A DNA stretch of 54,379 nt. Source: Luteibacter jiangsuensis. GTDB taxonomy: Bacteria; Pseudomonadota; Gammaproteobacteria; Xanthomonadales; Rhodanobacteraceae. Positions 30,771-37,995 of the stretch are shown here, piece by piece (within the stretch, counting starts at the first letter, position 1; each line of letters begins with the position of its first letter). The stretch lies in the NCBI RefSeq assembly GCF_011742555.1, contig NZ_JAAQQR010000013.1, positions 1-54,379 of the forward strand. The letters run 5' to 3'. The notes below the pieces were generated by a model. That model made no database searches and had not been told where the DNA came from. It was given only the letters and a program-made list of their open reading frames with translations. Position numbers and translations under genes: made by a program.

Positions 30771-31181
30771 CTATCGCCGAATGGCGGTTCCCACCACCAT
30801 CGCCACCACCATCACGAGCGCCACCGCCATGCAGGCGCTGGTCGGCTTCACCCGGCGGGCATCCACGCGCGGCACCATCCACCACACCAGCCAGGCGCCC
30901 AGCACCATGTCCGCCACCAGCGACGCGCGCATCCAGGGCAGGGTGAAGATGGATGCCCCCGGCGCGCGGCCATGCTGCGCGGCAATGACCAGGCCGCCCG
31001 TGAGCACGGCGGCCAGTGCCCAGAGCAGGCTGGCGAGGTAGGCCCGGTTGAACACCACCGGGGTCTTTTCCAGCCAGCGCAGCGACAGCCATACGATCAG
31101 GGCGGGAACGACCGCGATGGCGCTGGAGTAGATCACCCACCAGATGCCGGCGGAGAACAGGGTCAGGAGGGACTGGGTCAC
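30771..31181 (-). CDS. Hypothetical four-helix membrane protein
   Basis: The product is 136 residues with four hydrophobic segments (about 8-32, 48-68, 82-101 and 114-133). It begins with a GTG at 31181, ten bases after the stop of the upstream DUF962-type gene, so the two are probably cotranscribed. I do not recognise a family. Codon use and GC content match its neighbours. The 3' end is followed by 56 bases without a visible terminator before the Fur-like site. Confidence 0.75.
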   Translation of the reverse strand: MTQSLLTLFSAGIWWVIYSSAIAVVPALIVWLSLRWLEKTPVVFNRAYLASLLWALAAVLTGGLVIAAQHGRAPGASIFTLPWMRASLVADMVLGAWLVWWMVPRVDARRVKPTSACMAVALVMVVAMVVGTAIRR

Positions 31182-31191
31182 GGTGGGTCCG

Positions 31192-31659
31192 TCAGTACGA
31201 CACGCCGAAGCGGCCGAGCGCCTTGCTCATCAGCCACGCCGGGCCGATCAGCAGGTACTGGAGATCGGTGAAGAAGGAGGGACGCCGGCCTTCGATCCTG
31301 TGGCCCACGAACTGGCCGATCCAGGCCAGCACGAACACGCCGATCGCCAGCTTCGTGAGGCCGGTGATGCCGATCTCGCGGTAGAGCATGTCGGTGAACA
31401 GCGCCAGCGCGACGAAGGCGCCGGCCATGGCCAGTCCGATGACGCGGGAAAGCCGGAAGTAGTAGAAGCAGAAGGCCAGGAACATGGCGAACACGGCCCA
31501 GAAGCCGGGTTTGCCGAGCCATTGCGGTACGGGGATCAGCCAGACGAAGGCCACCACCGTCCAGGTGATGGCCGGCACGCAGATCCAGTGGATCAGCTGG
31601 TTGGTCGGGTTCTGGTGGTCGCGGCTGTAGTTGCCGAACCACGTTGCTGCGTCACGCAT
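31192..31659 (-). CDS. Mpo1-like/DUF962 membrane protein
   Basis: The product is 155 residues with four membrane segments. The N-terminal YSRDHQNPTNQLIHWICVPAI and the C-terminal IGQFVGHRIEGRRPSFFTDLQYLLIGPAW are the two conserved histidine-bearing stretches of the DUF962/Mpo1 family. Its yeast member is an Fe-dependent 2-hydroxy fatty acid dioxygenase. The bacterial role is unknown. The ATG at 31659 is preferred; further upstream codons would translate the 7-bp tandem repeat. It lies in a minus-strand run with purC. Confidence 0.85.
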   Translation of the reverse strand: MRDAATWFGNYSRDHQNPTNQLIHWICVPAITWTVVAFVWLIPVPQWLGKPGFWAVFAMFLAFCFYYFRLSRVIGLAMAGAFVALALFTDMLYREIGITGLTKLAIGVFVLAWIGQFVGHRIEGRRPSFFTDLQYLLIGPAWLMSKALGRFGVSY

Positions 31660-31669
31660 GGGGACCCCC

Positions 31670-31697
31670 GTGAACCGTGAACCGTGAACCGTGAACC
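31670..31697. repeat. Tandem 7-bp repeat, GTGAACC x4
   Basis: Four perfect copies of GTGAACC sit in the 50-base gap between purC and the DUF962-type gene, followed by GAAAGCGGCGACTC. The same GTGAACCGT motif occurs in the palindrome near 16420. Confidence 0.9.
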
Positions 31698-31709
31698 GAA
31701 AGCGGCGAC

Positions 31710-32606
31710 TCAATCTAGGCGGATGCCGGCGAGCTTGTCGAGGGCTTCGGCGTATTTCGCGGCGGTACCGTCGATGACTTCTTTCGGGACCTTCGGTGCC
31801 GGCGGCGTCTTGTTCCAGCCGACGCGTTCAAGGTAGTCGCGCACGAACTGCTTGTCGTAGCTGGGCGGGCTGATGCCCACGGCGTATTCGTCGGCCGGCC
31901 AGAAGCGCGAGGAATCGGGGGTGAGCATCTCGTCCATGATGTGCAGCACGCCGTGCTCGTCGGTGCCGAACTCGAACTTGGTGTCCGCCACGATGATGCC
32001 CCGTTCGGCGGCATAGGCCGCGGCGAAGGTGTAGATATCCAGCGTGGCCTTCCGCACGGCGTTGGCCAGCGTTTCGCCCACCGCCGCCACCACGTCATCG
32101 AAGCTCACGTTCTCGTCGTGGTCGCCCACGGCCGCCTTCGTCGACGGCGTGAAGATGGGTTCGGGCAGTTTCTCCGCCTGGCGCAGGCCCGGCGGCAGCG
32201 TGATGCCGCAGAGCGCTCCCGTGGCCTGGTAATCCTTCCAGCCAGACCCGATGAGGTAGCCGCGCGCGATGGCCTCCACCGGCACGGGCTTCAGGCGCTT
32301 CGTCACCACGGCACGCTTCGCGTACAGCGCGGGATCCACGCCCTTCGGGAGCACCGAGGCCACGTCGTCACCGGTGAGGTGGTTGGGGATGATGTGCGCC
32401 GTTTTCGCGAACCAGAAGTTCGAGATCTGGGTGAGCATCTCGCCCTTGCCCGGAATCGGGTCGGGCAACACCACGTCGAACGCCGAGAGCCGATCGGTCG
32501 CCACCATCAGCAGGCGGTTGCCGGGCAGGGCGTAGACGTCGCGCACCTTGCCGCGGTGGATGAGTTCCAGGCCGGGGAGGTCGGATTGCGAAAGGGTGGT
32601 GGGCAC
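31710..32606 (-). CDS. purC: Phosphoribosylaminoimidazole-succinocarboxamide synthase
   Basis: Joins aspartate to CAIR with ATP in purine synthesis. It has 298 residues, the longer form seen in yeast Ade1 and many proteobacteria. GKVRDVY (19-25), [18 protein letters not shown], the [16 protein letters not shown] segment, the FEFGTDEHG stretch and the [14 protein letters not shown] metal/nucleotide site are intact. It is first in a minus-strand run with the DUF962-type and hypothetical membrane genes. Confidence 0.96.
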   Translation of the reverse strand: MPTTLSQSDLPGLELIHRGKVRDVYALPGNRLLMVATDRLSAFDVVLPDPIPGKGEMLTQISNFWFAKTAHIIPNHLTGDDVASVLPKGVDPALYAKRAVVTKRLKPVPVEAIARGYLIGSGWKDYQATGALCGITLPPGLRQAEKLPEPIFTPSTKAAVGDHDENVSFDDVVAAVGETLANAVRKATLDIYTFAAAYAAERGIIVADTKFEFGTDEHGVLHIMDEMLTPDSSRFWPADEYAVGISPPSYDKQFVRDYLERVGWNKTPPAPKVPKEVIDGTAAKYAEALDKLAGIRLD

Positions 32607-32668
32607 GGTGGGCTCCAGATAGGGCGGCTAGCCTTCCATTGTAGCGCTCGCCACCGGCGTTTCCCCGC

Positions 32669-32775
32669 GTAGGAGCGCGCCCTGCGCGCGACGTCTTTTG
32701 AGGCCGTGACCGGGGGCTTGCGCGCCAGCCTCGAGCCTGACGCGAAAAGACGTCGCGCGCAGGGCGCGCTCCTAC
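32669..32775. repeat. REPIN-B copy 2
   Basis: Ends GTAGGAGCGCGCC/GGCGCGCTCCTAC extend inward to a GACGTCTTTT/AAAAGACGTC pairing. It lies between the divergent purC and cytochrome c genes. Confidence 0.9.
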
Positions 32776-32858
32776 GCGAATGGCGTCGCATGCTGCGGGA
32801 GGAGGCCCCTGCCACCGGGCCTGCTAGAATCCCGGGTTACCGCCCCCATAGCCTTGCC

Positions 32859-33170
32859 ATGCGAATCCTTTCGACCGCGGCGCTAGCCCTGGCCCTGTCC
32901 GCCCCTGTCCTCGCCGCGCCGCCCGAGAAGCCGGCGCGCCTCGGCCTGTGCGCCGCCTGTCACGGTGAAGACGGTGTCGGCAGGATCCCCGGCGCCCCCA
33001 ACCTGGCGGGGCAGAAGCTCGACTACCTGCGCGAGGCACTGCGCCAGTACCGCGACGGCCGCCGCGACATTCCCGTGATGCGCGCCGCGACCGGCCCTCT
33101 CACCGATGCGGAACTCGACCGGCTCGCCGAGTGGTATTCCGCCCTTCCGCCTCCCAAGGCCGCTCAATGA
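32859..33170 (+). CDS. Small periplasmic class I cytochrome c
   Basis: A single-haem electron carrier of 103 residues. The signal peptide ends at VLAA (about 20). The haem site is CAACH (Cys31, Cys34, His35) and the probable sixth ligand is Met74 in IPVMRAATG. It resembles cytochrome c4/c553-type half domains. A TAGAAT hexamer at 32825-32830 is a plausible -10. Its stop overlaps the ATG of the next gene (ATGA). Confidence 0.9.
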   Translation: MRILSTAALALALSAPVLAAPPEKPARLGLCAACHGEDGVGRIPGAPNLAGQKLDYLREALRQYRDGRRDIPVMRAATGPLTDAELDRLAEWYSALPPPKAAQ

Positions 33171-33973
33171 ATTTCACCGGCACGCTCATCGGCGCCGTCC
33201 TCGGCATGTGGATCACCCACAACCTCCTCGGCGCCATCGTCGGCGGCGCGCTCGGCTTCATGTTCGACGCCAGTCGTCAGCAGCAACGGCGGCGCACCCC
33301 GGCCCAGGGCGGCTATATCGCCCCGCTGTTTGCCCTGATCGGCGCGGTCGCGAAGGCCGACGGCCGCGTCTCCGAGGCCGAGATCGCCATCGCCGAGCGG
33401 CTCATGGCGCGCATGGGGCTCGACCAGGACGACCGCCGCACCGCCATCGACGCCTTCAACGAGGGCAAGCAGCCCGAATTCAATGCCACCGCGGTGATCG
33501 ACGAGTTGCGCCATTGGGTCGGCCACCGCCGCGACCACGCGTTCCCTGTGATCGACGTGGTGATCGAAACGGTGCTGGCGGAAGGCAATCCCTCGCCGGA
33601 GAAGATGGCCCTGCTTCGCCAGCTGGCCTTCGCCCTGCGTGTCAGCGACATGGAACTCATGGCGCTCATGGCGATGAAGGGCTACGCATGGAACGCCGGC
33701 GCCGGCGGCCGCGCCTACGGTGGCCGGGCCAGCGGCGGCGGCTATGTGCCCCCGCAACGGAACACCCAGGGGCCCGACCCCTACGCCATCCTCGGCATCC
33801 AGCGCGACGCCGACGACCGCGCCATCAAGCGTGCCTACCGCAAGCTCATTTCCGAACACCACCCCGACCGCCTGGGCGACCTGCCGGAAGACATGCGCCG
33901 ACGCGCCGAAGCCCGCGCCAGCGAGATCAACGCGGCTTACGAACGCATCAAGGCGGAGCGGGGGTTCAAGTAA
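33167..33973 (+). CDS. djlA: Membrane-anchored DnaJ-like co-chaperone DjlA
   Basis: Stimulates DnaK from the inner membrane. It has 268 residues (E. coli DjlA 271). The N-terminal Gly-rich transmembrane segment is at about 6-33. A TerB-like helical domain (about 50-170) and a Gly-rich linker follow. The C-terminal J domain (about 203-268) has the HPD motif at 232-234. It is coupled to the cytochrome gene by a 4-base overlap. Confidence 0.93.
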   Translation: MNFTGTLIGAVLGMWITHNLLGAIVGGALGFMFDASRQQQRRRTPAQGGYIAPLFALIGAVAKADGRVSEAEIAIAERLMARMGLDQDDRRTAIDAFNEGKQPEFNATAVIDELRHWVGHRRDHAFPVIDVVIETVLAEGNPSPEKMALLRQLAFALRVSDMELMALMAMKGYAWNAGAGGRAYGGRASGGGYVPPQRNTQGPDPYAILGIQRDADDRAIKRAYRKLISEHHPDRLGDLPEDMRRRAEARASEINAAYERIKAERGFK

Positions 33974-34011
33974 TCCCATGGCAGCCGCGTATGATTCGTC
34001 CGGCGTGCGTC

Positions 34012-34095
34012 TGTGGGAGCCGGCTATGCCGGCGATCCCGCGGCAGCGGGCCAGCGTTTCCGCGAGCAGCCATCGCCGCTGAAGCGGCTCCCACA
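34012..34095. repeat. REPIN-A copy 12
   Basis: A full element between djlA and rpe, ending 20 bases before the rpe ATG. The rpe leader must therefore be very short or include the hairpins. Confidence 0.9.
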
Positions 34096-34115
34096 TAAAC
34101 GAACCGGTGTCCGCC

Positions 34116-34787
34116 ATGGCCAAGCAATCCCCCGTCATCGCCCCGTCCATCCTTTCCGCTGATTTCGCCCGTCTGGGCGAAGACACGCGCAAGGTGCTCG
34201 ATGCCGGCGCGCAATGGGTGCATTTCGATGTGATGGACAACCACTACGTGCCCAACCTCACCATCGGGCCCATGGTGCTGAAGGCGCTGCGCAACTACGG
34301 CATTACCGAGCACATCGACGTGCACCTGATGGTGAAGCCGGTGGATCGCATCGTGCCGGATTTCGCCAAGGCCGGCGCGCGCAGCATCAGCTTCCACCCG
34401 GAAGCCACCGAGCACGTGGACCGCACCATCCAGCTCATCAAGGACGAAGGCTGCGAGGCCGGCCTGGTGTTCAATCCCGCCACGCCGCTCTCGTGGCTGG
34501 ACTACGTGATGGACAAGATCGACATGGTGCTGATCATGTCGGTGAACCCGGGCTTCGGCGGGCAGAAGTTCATTCCCACGGCGCTGGACAAGATCCGCCA
34601 CGTGCGCGAGCGCATCGACGCGAGCGGCCGCGCCATCCGCCTGGAAGTGGACGGCGGCGTCACGCCCGACAACATCGGCCAGATCGCCGCCGCGGGCGCG
34701 GATACCTTCGTGGCCGGTTCGGCCATCTTCAACGCGCCGGACTATGCCGATGTCATCCGCCGCATGCATGCGGCCATTGGCGGTTGA
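34116..34787 (+). CDS. rpe: Ribulose-phosphate 3-epimerase
   Basis: Interconverts ribulose 5-phosphate and xylulose 5-phosphate. It has 223 residues (E. coli 225). [34 protein letters not shown], the HLMVKP stretch and [12 protein letters not shown] carry the metal ligands and catalytic Asp residues. I use the ATG at 34116; a GTG three codons upstream is possible. Confidence 0.96.
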   Translation: MAKQSPVIAPSILSADFARLGEDTRKVLDAGAQWVHFDVMDNHYVPNLTIGPMVLKALRNYGITEHIDVHLMVKPVDRIVPDFAKAGARSISFHPEATEHVDRTIQLIKDEGCEAGLVFNPATPLSWLDYVMDKIDMVLIMSVNPGFGGQKFIPTALDKIRHVRERIDASGRAIRLEVDGGVTPDNIGQIAAAGADTFVAGSAIFNAPDYADVIRRMHAAIGG

Positions 34788-34984
34788 TCGCCTGGCGGGC
34801 GACGGTTTTCACATGTCGATAGCAATTCCACTGCTAAGGTGAAGCGGCCCACCGGGAAGTGATGTCCCCGCCGGGTTGGGACGCCGCTCCGGACCGTGAC
34901 GGCGTTTCAGGGGAGGACTCCACAGCGCGGTCCGAAGCTGCTCCGTGTACCGGGGGTACCGTGAGACAACCGTCGGAGTCGATC
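34788..34984 (+). promoter_or_regulatory. Structured leader of the first Sel1-type gene
   Basis: The 197-base gap contains several hairpins: GTCCC/GGGAC (about 34863-34882), ACGCCG/CGGCGT (about 34880-34907) and GGACCG/CGGTCC (34891-34934). GTACC/GGTAC precedes the start codon. It matches no riboswitch class that I can recognise. It probably contains the promoter and a folded 5' leader. Confidence 0.35.
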
Positions 34985-35731
34985 ATGAAATGCATCGCAT
35001 CGTTCGTTCTCTCCTTCGCGGCACTTTCCGCCGCGCCTCTCGCCGTTGCGGGCGAGAAACCCCAGCCGCTGCCCGATCAGAAGGACGCCGTTTCGCGTTC
35101 CCTCATGCCTTGTCCGGGTGGCCTGGAGCGCTTCCTCCCGGGCGATTACTACTTCTGCTCCGCGGCCCGCAGCTACTGGAGCGGGCATGACGGTCTTGCC
35201 CGGCAGAGCCTGCTCAACGCCGCCGCGTGGGGCAGCAAGCCTGCGCAGTACGCGCTCGGCGTGATGTACTTCAATGGCGATCATGCGGAGAAGAATCGCC
35301 CGCTTGGCCTCGCGTGGCTGGCGTTGGCCTCGGAACGGCACGACCCCGCTTACGAGCCGACCTTCGTCTCGGCTTACCAGCAGGTGACGCCGGATGAGCT
35401 TTCCCAGGCGAATGCCTATTGGAAAGACATGAAGGGCACCTACGCCGATGCCGTGGCGGCACCACGCGCGGAACGCCGCTTCGACCGCGAATACCGGCAG
35501 ATCGCCTGGGCGGTGAATTTCGGCGGCAGCATCTTCATCGACGGCGTGACGCTGCCTTACGGATACGCCGGTATTCCCGGCGGTGAGCCGCTGCAAAGCG
35601 GCTTCTCGCTCGGCCGCATACTGCAGACCCAGAAGGCCATGTACTTCTACGGGTACAACAGTCACGTGTTCGTGGGCGATGCCGAACTGGTGCCGATCAG
35701 CCAGGTGACCACGGCGGCCCGACACGACTAG
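34985..35731 (+). CDS. Secreted Sel1-like repeat protein, paralogue A
   Basis: A predicted periplasmic or exported protein of 248 residues. The signal peptide ends at AVAGE (about 23). A Sel1/TPR-like helical core follows: AAAWGSKPAQYALGVMYFNGDHAEKNRPLGLAWLALASERHDPAYE. Two conserved cysteines lie near the N-terminus (MPCPGGLERFLPGDYYFCSAAR) and could form a disulfide. The C-terminal half has the GGSIFIDG motif shared with the next gene. No function is known to me. The ATG at 34985 is chosen because it begins the signal peptide. Confidence 0.8.
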   Translation: MKCIASFVLSFAALSAAPLAVAGEKPQPLPDQKDAVSRSLMPCPGGLERFLPGDYYFCSAARSYWSGHDGLARQSLLNAAAWGSKPAQYALGVMYFNGDHAEKNRPLGLAWLALASERHDPAYEPTFVSAYQQVTPDELSQANAYWKDMKGTYADAVAAPRAERRFDREYRQIAWAVNFGGSIFIDGVTLPYGYAGIPGGEPLQSGFSLGRILQTQKAMYFYGYNSHVFVGDAELVPISQVTTAARHD

Positions 35732-35755
35732 CCGGATCGGAGTAACCTCCGGAAA

Positions 35756-35779
35756 GCCGTCCGTCGCTCGACGGACGGC
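35756..35779 (+). promoter_or_regulatory. Hairpin between the Sel1-type paralogues
   Basis: A GCCGTCCGT/ACGGACGGC stem (35756-35764 with 35771-35779) sits in the leader of the second paralogue. It lacks a T-tract, so it is more likely a leader or mRNA-stability element than a terminator. Confidence 0.4.
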
Positions 35780-35827
35780 CCGCGGGGGCGGGGGCTCAAA
35801 AATCCAACGAACATGGAGGCAGTGATC

Positions 35828-36595
35828 ATGCCAGCCGTAAGGATCTTCGCGTTCGTACTGTTCTGCGTTTCGACCGCCGCCGTTGCCGGCGAAGCGGTGC
35901 CCGACAACCCCAGGGAGGCCATCAAGGCGTCCGTCAGGTCCTGCGCCACCGGACTCGAACGGCTGCTTCCCGGGGAGTACTACTTTTGCGCCGGCGTGCG
36001 CGATTACGGCCAGGGCCACGACAGCCGTGCGGAGGAGCGCTTCCGCGACGCAGCCTATTGGGCGAGCAAGCCGGCTCAGTACGTGCTGGGACTCATGTAT
36101 TTCAACGGCGACAGGGGCAAGGTGAACCGCCCCCTGGGCGTGGCATGGCTGGCGCTGGCGGCCGAGCGCCACGATCCGCTGTATGAAAAGGCCTTCACGC
36201 GTGCCTACCTCGGAAGCTCGCCGGAGGAACGCGCGCAGGCCGATACCTACTGGCGCGACTTGCGCGATCGGTACGCCGATCCCGTGGCGGGCAAGCGCGC
36301 GCACCGGCGTTATCTTGCCGAGATGCGGATGATCGAAGCCGCGACCGCCGTCGGCGGTTCCATCTTCATCAACGGGCTGTCGCCGCCGAATGGCGAATCC
36401 CTCGGGCAGTTCGGCGCCGACGGCGATCCGAACCGCGTCGGAGGAGGCTCCAGTTTCAGCATGAACAAGTTGCTGTCGCACGCGGGCGAGGATTATTTCC
36501 GCGGCATGGCCGGCACCGTCACGGTGGGTGAAGTACAGCAGACGGAGCTGCTGCCGATCGGACAGGTGGCCTCGCGCGTTCGCGCGCCCCAATAA
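35828..36595 (+). CDS. Secreted Sel1-like repeat protein, paralogue B
   Basis: A tandem duplicate of the preceding gene with 255 residues. The signal peptide ends at AVAGE (about 21). The same CATGLERLLPGEYYFC cysteine pair, SKPAQYVLGLMYFNGD Sel1 repeat and GGSIFINGLSPP motif are present. The copies have diverged strongly at the C-terminus. GGAGG at 35815-35819 sets the start at 35828, not at the ATG of 35813. The pair precedes a two-component system, but no link between them can be shown. Confidence 0.82.
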   Translation: MPAVRIFAFVLFCVSTAAVAGEAVPDNPREAIKASVRSCATGLERLLPGEYYFCAGVRDYGQGHDSRAEERFRDAAYWASKPAQYVLGLMYFNGDRGKVNRPLGVAWLALAAERHDPLYEKAFTRAYLGSSPEERAQADTYWRDLRDRYADPVAGKRAHRRYLAEMRMIEAATAVGGSIFINGLSPPNGESLGQFGADGDPNRVGGGSSFSMNKLLSHAGEDYFRGMAGTVTVGEVQQTELLPIGQVASRVRAPQ

Positions 36596-36603
36596 CGGCT
36601 CGC

Positions 36604-36635
36604 AAAAAGCTCCCCCGTCCATGTGGATGGGGGAG
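36604..36635 (-). terminator. Terminator of the minus-strand small-gene pair
   Basis: An 11-bp stem (36610-36620 with 36625-36635, one G-T pair) with an ATGT loop is followed on the minus strand by five T residues (complement of 36604-36608). On the plus strand it could also end the Sel1-type gene, though without a T-tract. Confidence 0.7.
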
Positions 36636-36673
36636 TGAAGGAGGCTCCGGGGGGAGGAGCTCAGGGGAAAGGG

Positions 36674-36799
36674 TTAAACGGGCTGCCAGTTGGGGTCGGG
36701 TTCCGCCGGCCCGGCGACCGGCGCGCTTCCGTGCGCGCCGGCCGCGCCAAGGCCTTCCATGGCCGGTTCCACGAAGTCGTCGAAAAGATCCATGGTCAT
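36674..36799 (-). CDS. Small protein of 41 residues
   Basis: A short reading frame starting MTMDLFDDFVEPAMEGLGAA and ending EPDPNWQPV, acidic at the N-terminus and Pro/Ala/Gly-rich later. It has a clear GGAGG ribosome site six bases before the ATG. It lies seven bases after the stop of another small gene and is followed by a minus-strand terminator. I do not recognise a family. The ribosome site and terminator support expression better than the reading frame alone. Confidence 0.6.
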   Translation of the reverse strand: MTMDLFDDFVEPAMEGLGAAGAHGSAPVAGPAEPDPNWQPV

Positions 36800-36806
36800 G
36801 CCTCCG

Positions 36807-36920
36807 TCAATGCACGCCGAAAAGCAGGCCCAGCAGCAGCGCGCCCAGGGCAAGGGCGACGCGCAGGGGTTCGAAGTCGCGTTCGAGTTCGGTGTTGTCG
36901 GCGTCGGGCTTGGTTTTCAT
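36807..36920 (-). CDS. Small single-helix membrane protein of 37 residues
   Basis: The sequence begins MKTKPDADNTELERDFEPLR and continues into a hydrophobic helix, VALALGALLLGLLFGVH (about 21-37). It therefore looks like a bitopic peptide with an acidic cytoplasmic head. GGAGGAG lies just upstream of the ATG at 36920. It is first in a two-gene operon with the 41-residue protein. No family is recognised. Confidence 0.62.
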   Translation of the reverse strand: MKTKPDADNTELERDFEPLRVALALGALLLGLLFGVH

Positions 36921-37182
36921 GGGTTCTCCTCCGGCGCCGGATGTCACGCCGTCATGCACAGTTGAAAGCCGCACGCGGCGGGCGGGGCGTCCTGTCCAGG
37001 GCAATCCGCGGATCGTTTATGGCAAAAGGGGGGCAAAGACTTCGTTCACGGCCGGAGGGGCCGGAATCGTGCTTGCGGGCGGCGTTCAGGGAGGCGAAAC
37101 GCGGGCAATGCGGGTGCGGGTCTTGCAGCGCGGGCGGGCACATAGCACGCTGCGCACGCCGAACCCATCCACGGAATGCCCC

Positions 37183-37872
37183 ATGGCCCGCAGTATCGCC
37201 ATCGTCGAAGACGAACCCCTCATCCGCGCCAATTACGTGGAGGCCCTGAATCGCTTCGGTTACGAAACGCGCGGTTACGGCTCGCGGGGCGAGGCATCGA
37301 ACGCCTTCGCCATGCGCCTGCCCGAACTCGTGATCATCGACATCGGCCTGGGCGACGAGCCCGAAGGCGGCTTCGACCTCTGCCGCGAACTCCGTGCGAA
37401 GTCGGCCACGCTCCCGATCATCTTCCTCACGGCGCGGGATTCGGACTTCGACGTGATCTCGGGCCTTCGCCTCGGCGCGGACGACTACCTTTCCAAAGAC
37501 ACCAGCCTGCACCAGTTGGCCGCCCGCATCGCCGCGCTGTTCCGCCGCATCGAGTCGCTGAAGACGCCCACGGCCAGCGAGACCGTGATCGAGCACGGCC
37601 CGCTGAAGCTGGAATCGGAGCGCATGCGCGTGCTGTGGAACGGCATCGAGATTCCGCTGACCGTGACCGAATTCTGGATGGTGCACACGCTGGTGCGTTT
37701 CCCCGGCCACGTAAAGAATCGTGACCAGCTCATGCGCGAAGCGGAACTGGTGGTGGACGATGCCACCATCACCTCGCACATCAAGCGCATCCGCAAGAAG
37801 TTCGTAGCCCTGGCGCCGGACTTCGATGCCATCGAGACGGTGCACGGGGTGGGCTATCGCTGGACGCCGTGA
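37183..37872 (+). CDS. pdsR: OmpR-type response regulator of the dedicated-sortase group
   Basis: A DNA-binding response regulator of 229 residues. The receiver has the acidic pair Glu9/Asp10 (IVEDEP), the phosphoacceptor Asp53 (IIDIGLGDEPEGGFDLCREL) and Lys105. A winged-helix effector (about 130-229; TSHIKRIRRKF-like and VHGVGYRW) follows. The GDEPEGGFDLCRELR and ARDSDFDVISGLRLGADDYL stretches are typical of the proteobacterial dedicated sortase system regulators. No sortase or target gene is present here, so the symbol is tentative. It precedes its kinase, separated by a REPIN-B. Confidence 0.82.
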   Translation: MARSIAIVEDEPLIRANYVEALNRFGYETRGYGSRGEASNAFAMRLPELVIIDIGLGDEPEGGFDLCRELRAKSATLPIIFLTARDSDFDVISGLRLGADDYLSKDTSLHQLAARIAALFRRIESLKTPTASETVIEHGPLKLESERMRVLWNGIEIPLTVTEFWMVHTLVRFPGHVKNRDQLMREAELVVDDATITSHIKRIRKKFVALAPDFDAIETVHGVGYRWTP

Positions 37873-37873
37873 T

Positions 37874-37980
37874 GTAGGAGCGCGCCCTGCGCGCGACATG
37901 TTTTGGGGCCTTGCCCCGGAGCTGGCGCGCAGGCTTGTGGACTGGCGCGAAAAGAAGTCGCGCGCAGGGCGCGCTCCTAC
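37874..37980. repeat. REPIN-B copy 3, inside the two-component operon
   Basis: A full element starting two bases after the response-regulator stop and ending 15 bases before the kinase ATG. Its final CTCCTAC joins AAT to give TACAAT, a -10-like hexamer (37978-37983). Confidence 0.9.
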
Positions 37981-37995
37981 AATGCCCTGCATACC

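Noticed and set aside
34788-34984. Known riboswitch in the leader of the Sel1-type gene
   Set aside because: Hairpins are present, but no conserved core of the common classes (c-di-GMP, guanidine, Moco, TPP) could be recognised.
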